Of a stretch of DNA of 64,000 nucleotides, positions 26,238 through 33,374 are shown in pieces. Location: positions 62,001 to 126,000 of the forward strand of contig CBDFIN010000010.1 in the NCBI GenBank assembly GCA_965248135.1. The letters are read 5' to 3'. The notes beneath the pieces were generated by a model. The model did not search any database. It saw only the letters and a program-made list of their open reading frames with translations, and was not told the origin of the DNA. Source of the DNA: SZUA-100 sp965248135 (GTDB taxonomy: Bacteria > Pseudomonadota > Alphaproteobacteria > Rhizobiales > Rhizobiaceae). The position numbers were made by a program, and so were the translations under genes. Position 1 is the first letter of the stretch. Each line of letters opens with the position of its first letter.

Positions 26238-27065
26238 TCACCACAGGCTATAAAAATAGCGCATGGCCACGATCAATAAAAATATACCAAATCCGATTTC
26301 AAGTTGACGCTTATCAAGCGCATGGGCGATACGTACACCAAGCGGCGCAACCAGCACTGTTATGGGAATAACCATTATCACCGCAATCAAATTGACATAA
26401 CCAAGTGAAAACGGTGGCAGATTTTCGGCACCCCAGCCAGCCCAGACAAATCCAAGTGTCGCCGGTATGGAAATCAAAATGCCAACACCGGCTGAAGTTG
26501 CGACCGCCTGATGCATTGGCCGGTTAAACAGGGTCATGAAGGTATTGTTGAGCACGCCGCCGCCAATACCCATCAAGGTCGACAAAAAGCCGATAACAAA
26601 ACCGACCAATGTTCTAACCGGACTAGCAGGCAACTCAGTTCCCAATCGCCAGTTCTCGCGGTTGAACAACAGCCGGAAGGCGACCAAAAGCGCAATCATG
26701 GCGAAAACAATGCGCAAACCTGCGCTCGAAATCGCCGCTGCAACCAGCGAGGCGACAACAACGCCTGCCGGTATCGCCACAATCCACTGTCTCAGCAATT
26801 CAGTATCAACCACGCCGCGTTTCAGGTGCGAGGTATAGGATCGCAAGGAAGTTGGCACGATAATGGCAAGTGATGTTCCCACACAAACATGCATGCGCAC
26901 CGCCTCTTCGACGCCCAGCATGGTCAGGAACTGATAGAGCACCGGCACCAGCACCGCACCGCCACCGATGCCGAACACGCCGGCCATAACGCCAGCAACC
27001 GCGCTGGCGGCAAATATGGCGAGAATGAACGGTGCCAGTTGCACCAGGTCGATGGATTGATCCAT
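26238..27065 (-). CDS. TauE/SafE family sulfite/organosulfonate exporter-like protein
   Basis: The 275-residue protein has about eight membrane helices in two repeats, each starting with a glycine-rich signature (GVMAGVFGIGGGAVLVPVLY and FLSTLMGIGGGVLNNTFM) typical of TauE/SafE. Family members export or import sulfite, sulfoacetate and other small anions. No sulfur-metabolism gene is adjacent; its start directly abuts the dusA stop, so it is probably translated from the dusA transcript. The substrate is unknown. Confidence 0.9.
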   Translation of the reverse strand: MDQSIDLVQLAPFILAIFAASAVAGVMAGVFGIGGGAVLVPVLYQFLTMLGVEEAVRMHVCVGTSLAIIVPTSLRSYTSHLKRGVVDTELLRQWIVAIPAGVVVASLVAAAISSAGLRIVFAMIALLVAFRLLFNRENWRLGTELPASPVRTLVGFVIGFLSTLMGIGGGVLNNTFMTLFNRPMHQAVATSAGVGILISIPATLGFVWAGWGAENLPPFSLGYVNLIAVIMVIPITVLVAPLGVRIAHALDKRQLEIGFGIFLLIVAMRYFYSLW

Positions 27066-28106
27066 TTATTCAAGCCCGCCATGACTGGTGGCGGCGAAGG
27101 CCGGCCCAATTGATGGCGTGATATTTTGTTCAAGAACAGCCGCAAAACCCCGTTCTATCACGCTCTCGTCTGCACCGGGCCTGGATGCATCCATGGTCAT
27201 GATCTGGCGAAAGCGCCGGGCGCCCGGAACACCCTGAAAAAGCCCGAGCATGTGACGGGTGACATGATTAACCCTGCCACCGCTGGCAAGGTGAGATGCA
27301 GTGTAGCGCATCATTTCACCCATCAAGGTCGAATGATCGATCTGTGGGCTCATCAAAACTTGCTGATCAAGCTGCCGCAACAGTTCTGGACTGTGATAGG
27401 CGGCCCGCCCCAACATAACGCCATCGGTATATTGCAAATGGCTGGATATTTCTCCAAACGAGGCAATGCCGCCATTGATACCGATGAAACTGTCCGGATA
27501 GCGCTGCTTGAGACGATAGACACGCTGATAATCCAGCGGCGGAATTTCCCTATTCTGCCTGGGGCTTAAACCTTCCAGCCAGGCTTTTCGCGCATGAACC
27601 CAAATCGCATCGCAACCGGCATCAAAAACCGCGTCACCAAGCTTGTCCAATGCCGGCTCAGGATCCTGGTCATCAACACCAATTCGGCACTTGACCGTGA
27701 CCGGAATTTCCACCGCCGCTGAAATTGCACCGATGCAGGCACCAACCAGTTCGGGCTGACGCATCAAACAGGCGCCAAATTCTCCCGACTGCACCCGGTC
27801 CGACGGGCAACCGACATTGAAGTTGATCTCATCATAACCCCAGGCCGCCCCGATTTCAGCAGCCTGCGCCAATTGTGCCGGATCACTGCCGGCCAGTTGA
27901 AGCGCGACGGGATGTTCGCAAGAAGAATAGGCAAGCAGCCGGGCCACATCGCCATGGAGCAGCGCCTGATCAACCACCATCTCGGTGTAAAGCAGCGCTT
28001 TTTTCGTCAGCAAGCGGTGAAAATAGCGGCAATGGCGGTCCGTCCAGTCGATCATAGGAGCAACTGCTAGAATTTTATCGTTATTGATCAGTGATTTACG
28101 ATACAT
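27066..28106 (-). CDS. dusA: tRNA-dihydrouridine synthase DusA
   Basis: DusA is an FMN enzyme that reduces uridines in the D-loop of tRNA (positions 20/20a). The product has 346 residues from the ATG at 28104-28106; a GTG at 28139 would add 11. The flavin-binding opening LAVAPMIDWTDRHCRYFHRL, the catalytic-cysteine segment NVGCPSDRVQSGEFGACLM, and IGINGGIAS are all visible. It lies downstream of thrS and abuts the TauE-type gene. Confidence 0.95.
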   Translation of the reverse strand: MYRKSLINNDKILAVAPMIDWTDRHCRYFHRLLTKKALLYTEMVVDQALLHGDVARLLAYSSCEHPVALQLAGSDPAQLAQAAEIGAAWGYDEINFNVGCPSDRVQSGEFGACLMRQPELVGACIGAISAAVEIPVTVKCRIGVDDQDPEPALDKLGDAVFDAGCDAIWVHARKAWLEGLSPRQNREIPPLDYQRVYRLKQRYPDSFIGINGGIASFGEISSHLQYTDGVMLGRAAYHSPELLRQLDQQVLMSPQIDHSTLMGEMMRYTASHLASGGRVNHVTRHMLGLFQGVPGARRFRQIMTMDASRPGADESVIERGFAAVLEQNITPSIGPAFAATSHGGLE

Positions 28107-28228
28107 CTCAGTGAACCGGGGAAAACGGCTGAACGCCACTACGATAGTTACCCTAAAGAAGGGTATTTGGCGAGGACTTGCCCGGTATTGTTGGCGGCCA
28201 CCGGGCAGAATGATTGCCAGTTATGGCC

Positions 28229-30193
28229 CTAATTTTTCTGCTTGCGGCGCACATCCGGTGGCATGGCCTCGTCCGCAAACGTCTTGACGGCTTCCTCTAG
28301 GCTCATGGAAGTCTGATGCCTTGAACCTAGTCGACGGATGTTAACGGTCCCCTCCTCCGCCTCGCGCATGCCACAGACCACAATAACCGGCACTTTCGCC
28401 AGGGAATGTTCGCGGACCTTGTAGTTGATCTTTTCATTGCGGAAGTCCGTATCAGCCCTTAGCCCGGCAGCGCGCAATTGCTGTGCCACCTGTTCGCTAT
28501 AGTCGTCAGCCTCGGAAGTAATCGTTGCGACGACGATTTGCTGGTGCGCCAGCCACAGCGGAAAATGACCCGCGTGATGTTCGATCAGCATGCCGATAAA
28601 GCGTTCCATCGAACCACAAATGGCGCGATGGATCATCACCGGCTGTTTCTTGTCGCTGTTTTGGTCGATGTAAAAGGCGCCAAAGCGCTCCGGCAGGTTG
28701 AAATCGATCTGGGTCGTGCCGCATTGCCAGTCGCGGCCAATCGCGTCACGCAACACATATTCGAATTTGGGCCCATAGAATGTGCCCTCGCCCGGGTTGA
28801 CGTCGGTTTTAATGCGACCGCCCGATTGCGCCTTGATCTTGTTCAGCACCTTCGACAAAACCTCTTCAGCGTGATCCCACATATCATCTGTGCCGACCCG
28901 CTTTTCCGGCCTGGTGGCCAATTTCACGGTGATTTCCTCAAATCCAAAATCCGAATAGGTCGAAAGGATCAGATCATTAATGCGCAGGCATTCTGATTCC
29001 ATTTGCTCTTCGGTGCAAAACACATGGGCATCGTCCTGGGTAAAGCCGCGCACCCGCAACAGGCCATGCAACGCGCCCGAAGGCTCGTAGCGATGAACCG
29101 CGCCGAATTCGGCCAGTTTTACCGGCAACTCGCGATAGGAGCGCAGGCCATTCTTGAATATCTGCACATGGCCGGGGCAGTTCATCGGCTTGATGGCAAA
29201 TTGACGCTCGTCTTCGGTCTGGGTGGTGAACATGTTTTCCCGGTACCAGCCCCAGTGACCGGAGGTTTCCCACAGCGCCTTGTCGAGAATCTGCGGCGCG
29301 TTGACCTCGTCGTAACCATGCTCCTCGATCCGCCGGCGCATATAGTTCACCAGGTTCTGGAATACCCGCCAGCCCTTGGCGTGCCAGAACACGACGCCCG
29401 GTCCTTCCTCCTGGAAGTGAAACAGGTCCATCTCGCGGCCAAGCTTGCGATGGTCGCGCTTTTGCGCTTCTTCCAACATGTGAAGATAGCCATCAAGCTG
29501 CTTTTTATCGCTCCAGGCCGTGCCATAGATACGGGTTAGCATGGCGTTGTCAGAATCACCGCGCCAGTATGCACCGGCAACACTCATCAGCTTGAAGGCG
29601 TTGCCGACCTGTCCGGTCGATGCCATATGCGGCCCACGGCAAAGATCGAACCAGTCGCCCTGGTTGTAGATTTTTAAATCTTCGCCATCCGGAATAGCGT
29701 CAATCAGTTCAAGCTTATAGGCCTCGCCCTTTTCAGCAAACACCTTGCGGGCCTTGTCGCGTGACCAGTATTGTTTTTCAAACGGCCGGTTGCGCTGAAT
29801 TATCTCGCGCATCTTTTTTTCGATCTTGGGCAAATCTTCCGGTGTGAACGGTTCGTTGCGGGCAAAATCATAATAAAAGCCGTTTTCGATCACCGGACCG
29901 ATGGTCACCTGGGTACCGGGATAGAGTTCCTGCACCGCCTCGGCCATCACATGGGCAGCATCATGACGGATGAGTTCCAATGCGCGTGCATCATCGCGTG
30001 TGATGATTTCTATTTTTCCATTATATTCAATGGGATTTGTTAAATCCTTCAACTCATCATTGAAGGATATCGCAACAGCTTTTTTCGACAGCGACTTGGA
30101 AATGTCAAGGGCGATATCCCGTCCGGCAATACCGGTTGTATAGGTACGGTTTGAACCATCGGGAAATGAAAGGCAAAGCAGCGTTTTAGCCAT
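28229..30193 (-). CDS. thrS: Threonine-tRNA ligase
   Basis: This 654-residue class II synthetase charges tRNA-Thr. Domains in order are an N-terminal TGS domain (1-60), the editing domain with HDAAHVMAEAV (about 75-85) and the late editing Cys/His segment, the catalytic core with MNCPGHVQIF and HRYEPSGALHGLLRVRGF, and the anticodon-binding domain (about 540-650). All zinc and catalytic motifs look intact. It is preceded by two palindromic elements and the paaK gene on the same strand. Confidence 0.97.
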   Translation of the reverse strand: MAKTLLCLSFPDGSNRTYTTGIAGRDIALDISKSLSKKAVAISFNDELKDLTNPIEYNGKIEIITRDDARALELIRHDAAHVMAEAVQELYPGTQVTIGPVIENGFYYDFARNEPFTPEDLPKIEKKMREIIQRNRPFEKQYWSRDKARKVFAEKGEAYKLELIDAIPDGEDLKIYNQGDWFDLCRGPHMASTGQVGNAFKLMSVAGAYWRGDSDNAMLTRIYGTAWSDKKQLDGYLHMLEEAQKRDHRKLGREMDLFHFQEEGPGVVFWHAKGWRVFQNLVNYMRRRIEEHGYDEVNAPQILDKALWETSGHWGWYRENMFTTQTEDERQFAIKPMNCPGHVQIFKNGLRSYRELPVKLAEFGAVHRYEPSGALHGLLRVRGFTQDDAHVFCTEEQMESECLRINDLILSTYSDFGFEEITVKLATRPEKRVGTDDMWDHAEEVLSKVLNKIKAQSGGRIKTDVNPGEGTFYGPKFEYVLRDAIGRDWQCGTTQIDFNLPERFGAFYIDQNSDKKQPVMIHRAICGSMERFIGMLIEHHAGHFPLWLAHQQIVVATITSEADDYSEQVAQQLRAAGLRADTDFRNEKINYKVREHSLAKVPVIVVCGMREAEEGTVNIRRLGSRHQTSMSLEEAVKTFADEAMPPDVRRKQKN

Positions 30194-30277
30194 CGGTAAG
30201 TCTCCTTGTTCCAGTCCCGCAAACCAACGCGGGTGGTATGCCGCCTATGTAATCGAATAGACGCCGGCGTCAAGACT

Positions 30278-30354
30278 CTAGTGGTCTGGCCGAAACGCTT
30301 TAATCCCTTTTCAGCACGTTCTTTTTCAAGCGTTTTGGCCACAAAAACCACTAG
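30278..30354. repeat. Palindromic element 1 (about 77 bp)
   Basis: CTAGTGGT at 30278-30285 is the exact inverse of ACCACTAG at 30347-30354. Further in, GGCCGAAACGCTT (30288-30300) pairs with AAGCGTTTTGGCC (30328-30340) with a single G-T-type mismatch. The whole unit can fold into a long hairpin with a 27-nt loop and a small bulge. It lies between paaK and thrS, which are transcribed leftward, and 14 bp from a second element with the same ends. It resembles a MITE- or REP-like dispersed palindrome; no transposase is near. Confidence 0.85.
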
Positions 30355-30368
30355 CAACTTATTGAATT

Positions 30369-30446
30369 CTAGTGGTTCTTATGATTCCAACATTTGCCAT
30401 AAGTACGAGCCGCTGGCGGATGCAAATGTTGGTACAGAACCACTAG
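30369..30446. repeat. Palindromic element 2 (about 78 bp), containing the paaK stop codon
   Basis: CTAGTGGTTCT (30369-30379) is the perfect inverse of AGAACCACTAG (30436-30446). The inner arms CCAACATTTGC (30387-30397) and GCAAATGTTGG (30422-30432) are also perfect inverses, leaving a 24-nt loop. The outer ends match element 1 but the inner stem and loop differ, so the two are related units, not a simple duplication. The terminal CTAG provides the TAG stop of paaK (complement of 30443-30445). Confidence 0.87.
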
Positions 30447-31756
30447 CGCAGATCGCGAACCCGCACTGCCTTGCCCTCAGAGCGCGGCACTTCGCCCGGC
30501 AATTTGACCGTCACATCACAGGTGACACCAATTATCGCCTTGATGTGATGGCGCACTTCGCCGGCTTTCGCGGATAGATCACTTTTCCCCGTCGGCGCAT
30601 CGGGTGCCGCCTCGACCTCGACTGTCATGGCGGTCATCGCACCATCGTTTTTCAGAATAATCTGATAATGCGGTGCCAGGCCATCCAGCCCGACCAACAC
30701 GGATTCCACCTGCGAGGGATAGACATTCACGCCCCTGATGATCAGCATATCATCGTCACGGCCGGTGACGCGCATTATCCGCACGTGGCTGCGGCCACAG
30801 GCACAAGGTTCATCGCTGAGGCGGGTGATGTCGCGGGTGCGGTAGCGTACCATCGGCATGGCTTCTTTGGTCAGCGTGGTGATAACCAGTTCTCCACTTT
30901 CCCCCATCGGCACGGGTTCAAGCGTTTCCGGGTCGATGATCTCAAATAAAAAATGATCTTCCCAACCATGCAGACCTGATGCCGCCGCATCGCATTCGCA
31001 GGCCACACCCGGCCCCATGATTTCAGACAGTCCGTATACGTCAATGGCGCTAATGCCCAGTTTTTGATTGAGCTTCTGGCGCATTTCCTCGCTCCACGGT
31101 TCGGCACCAAAAATCCCGCGCCTTACCGGTAAAGCGGCAATATCCACCCCTTGCGCCTCGGCAACTTCGGCGATGTTCATTGCATAGGACGGGGTCGAAC
31201 AAAGGATATCCGCACCAAAATCGGCAAGCAATGTCACCTGCCGCTCGGTGCCGCCGCCAGATACCGGCACAACCACACAGCCAAGGCGCTCACCGCCATA
31301 ATGCGCTCCCAATCCGCCGGTGAACAGGCCATAGCCATAGGCGTTGTGCACAATATCGCCCGGGCGGGCACCGGCGGCCGCCATCGAGCGGGCCATCAGC
31401 ACCGCCCAGCGGTCGATATCTCCGATCGTATAACCAACCACCGTCGGTTTCCCGGTGGTTCCTGAAGATGCGTGCAGCCGGCCAAGTTCGTTGACCGGAG
31501 AGGTGAACATGCCAAAGGGGTAGCGATCGCGAAGATCGGTTTTCACCGTAAAGGGAAAGTGCTTTAGATCAGTCAGCGAACCAAGCCTGTCAGGCGCCAC
31601 ACCAGCACTGTCAAAGGCCTGGCGATAATGCGGCACATTTTCAAAGGCCCTTGACAGGCTCCAGCGCAATCGTTCGAGTTGCAAATCGGCAATTGCCGTG
31701 CGCGAAAGCGTTTCCGTTTCCGGCTCAAACATAAAGTCACTTGCTCTTGTATTCAT
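30443..31756 (-). CDS. paaK: Phenylacetate-CoA ligase family (AMP-forming)
   Basis: The product is 437 residues from the ATG at 31754-31756, the usual PaaK length. A longer frame from 31888 overlaps the upstream gene and is unlikely. It activates phenylacetate, or a related arylacetate, to the CoA thioester with ATP. Motifs include the P-loop-like ASSGTTGKPTVVGYT, VYGLSEIMGPGVACEC, and the C-terminal segment TGRDDDMLIIRGVNVYPSQ. It is the last gene of the operon with the PadB/PadCD-like oxidoreductase, 34 bp downstream of it. The stop codon lies inside palindromic element 2, which suggests the original C-terminus may have been altered slightly. Confidence 0.92.
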   Translation of the reverse strand: MNTRASDFMFEPETETLSRTAIADLQLERLRWSLSRAFENVPHYRQAFDSAGVAPDRLGSLTDLKHFPFTVKTDLRDRYPFGMFTSPVNELGRLHASSGTTGKPTVVGYTIGDIDRWAVLMARSMAAAGARPGDIVHNAYGYGLFTGGLGAHYGGERLGCVVVPVSGGGTERQVTLLADFGADILCSTPSYAMNIAEVAEAQGVDIAALPVRRGIFGAEPWSEEMRQKLNQKLGISAIDVYGLSEIMGPGVACECDAAASGLHGWEDHFLFEIIDPETLEPVPMGESGELVITTLTKEAMPMVRYRTRDITRLSDEPCACGRSHVRIMRVTGRDDDMLIIRGVNVYPSQVESVLVGLDGLAPHYQIILKNDGAMTAMTVEVEAAPDAPTGKSDLSAKAGEVRHHIKAIIGVTCDVTVKLPGEVPRSEGKAVRVRDLR

Positions 31757-31790
31757 TCCAGTCTCCCCAAATTCTTGATCGATATGGCGC

Positions 31791-33374
31791 TCATGAAAGC
31801 GTCCAGCCCGGCTGCACCCCACGGGCGCCCTTGCCCGCACCCCGCCCCGGCACATGCTTGATCGCATAGCCTTGATTGTAGGACGCACGGGTGATCAGCG
31901 CATATTTGAATGTCCAGCCGGTAATGGCCGCAAGCAACCCGCCGACTACTCCGGCAAACGGCAACACGATACCGACCGCCACAATGACCGCAATCGGTAA
32001 TTGGGTGTGGAAGGTCAGATTTAACACTCCCTGATCAAGCGCCTTAAATGTTTCGACCGGAGCGCCTCTTTTACCCAGCGCCGTTCGGTAATTTCGCCAC
32101 GCCACATGTCGAATTACAAGCAATATCAACAGCCCAATCAAGGCCAATTGCGCCAATGATGGTGTCACATCGTCAGCCACTTGCACCAGACCGGCAATCG
32201 CGGCAAGAATGCCCACTCCTTCGCTCAATCCTGTTGCCATAATCAGTTGCACAATACCCGGCTGCCGCCAGGCCGGAATACCCTTTGCGGCGCGCAGGAT
32301 CATCCCCTGACAATAAATAAACGCCAAGCCTAAAAGCGCCGCCAACAACCAGATAATCGTCCAGGATGACCATACCGACACTAATCCCAACGCCAGGAAG
32401 GGCGGTGCGACCATCGCTTCGCGGGTCATCCACGACCGTTTTGCATGTAGATAGACATTCATAAACCGCCACGGTCTGCCGATCTCAAGCCAGACGAAAA
32501 ACAATCCCGTGGCAACGAACACAAGCGCGATCAGGCCGACGAGAGCCGGTGGCTTACCAATCAAACCGACAAGTGATGCTGCTATAAACAGGCCGGCACC
32601 TGTCCCTCCAAGGATAAAGTTGATCGCTGCCCGCCAGTCCCAGTGGGTCTGCAGCTTGGGCGCAACGCCGGCCATGCCCACAGGGTCAGCCACCATTTGC
32701 GCCGCTTTTGGCAGCTCCTCCTCCTCGCCATCCCAGATATAGTGAAATCCGGGGGCCGTGCTCAGCTCTTGGTGCATAGTGAAGCTGTTATTTTCAGCCA
32801 AAAGACGCGAGACATTGCTGTCTGGATTATCCATATCGCCGAAATGCAAGGCATCAGCAATACACGAATTGACACAGGCAGGCGTCGCCTCGTGGTCGAT
32901 ACCCGGTGTCAGGCCCTGTTCCAGACCAGGATCTATACGATCGATGCAAAAGGTACATTTTTGCGCCACGCCGCGGCGTTCCAATCGCTCGGCCACCTGT
33001 TCGTGCCGCATCGATTTCCCACCACCAAAGGCAATATTCGGCGTGTCGACCCTAAAGCGTGCCTGATAGGGACAAGCAACTGCACAATAGGCGCAACCAA
33101 TGCACAATTCATAATCGATAGTGACAATGCCGTCTTGCCGCTTGCCGGTGGCTGTAGACGGGCAAACATCAAGACATGGTGGATCGGCACAATGCATACA
33201 TCCAACCGGCATGAATGTACGGGTGACATCGGGAAATTCGCCCGCTTCGATGTCGAGTACCTTGCGCCATTGCACACCGGGAGCCGTCGCATTCGCCTGT
33301 TTGCAGGCCGATGTGCAGGTCTGGCACCCGACACAGCGGGTGAGATCGGCAACCATTGCCCAGCGGGTCATCAT
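31791..33374 (-). CDS. Fused FeS electron-transfer and NrfD-type membrane subunit (PadC-PadD-like)
   Basis: The 527-residue protein joins two subunits that are separate in characterised phenylacetyl-CoA:acceptor oxidoreductases. Residues 1-235 form a DmsB-type ferredoxin with four cysteine groups (CVGCQTCTSAC, CMHCADPPCLDVC, CIGCAYCAVAC, and CTFC with a later CVNSC), enough for four clusters. Residues about 245-500 form an NrfD/DmsC-type membrane domain with about eight helices that should pass electrons to or from quinone. It overlaps the large-subunit gene by 4 bp (ATGA). The fusion suggests fixed 1:1 assembly. Polysulfide- or DMSO-reductase-type functions use similar subunits, but the neighbours argue against them. 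Confidence 0.85.
   Translation of the reverse strand: MMTRWAMVADLTRCVGCQTCTSACKQANATAPGVQWRKVLDIEAGEFPDVTRTFMPVGCMHCADPPCLDVCPSTATGKRQDGIVTIDYELCIGCAYCAVACPYQARFRVDTPNIAFGGGKSMRHEQVAERLERRGVAQKCTFCIDRIDPGLEQGLTPGIDHEATPACVNSCIADALHFGDMDNPDSNVSRLLAENNSFTMHQELSTAPGFHYIWDGEEEELPKAAQMVADPVGMAGVAPKLQTHWDWRAAINFILGGTGAGLFIAASLVGLIGKPPALVGLIALVFVATGLFFVWLEIGRPWRFMNVYLHAKRSWMTREAMVAPPFLALGLVSVWSSWTIIWLLAALLGLAFIYCQGMILRAAKGIPAWRQPGIVQLIMATGLSEGVGILAAIAGLVQVADDVTPSLAQLALIGLLILLVIRHVAWRNYRTALGKRGAPVETFKALDQGVLNLTFHTQLPIAVIVAVGIVLPFAGVVGGLLAAITGWTFKYALITRASYNQGYAIKHVPGRGAGKGARGVQPGWTLS

Noticed and set aside
26511..26873. Plus-strand 120-codon frame
   Set aside because: It is antisense inside the TauE/SafE gene, with a histidine- and asparagine-rich composition typical of antisense frames.
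30206..30577. Plus-strand 123-codon frame across the palindromes
   Set aside because: It lies antisense to the paaK 3' end, runs through both hairpins and has no recognisable protein features, so it is a by-product of the repeats.
31757..31888. Longer N-terminus for paaK
   Set aside because: It overlaps the upstream fused subunit gene, is arginine-rich and does not resemble PaaK; the ATG at 31754-31756 gives the normal length.
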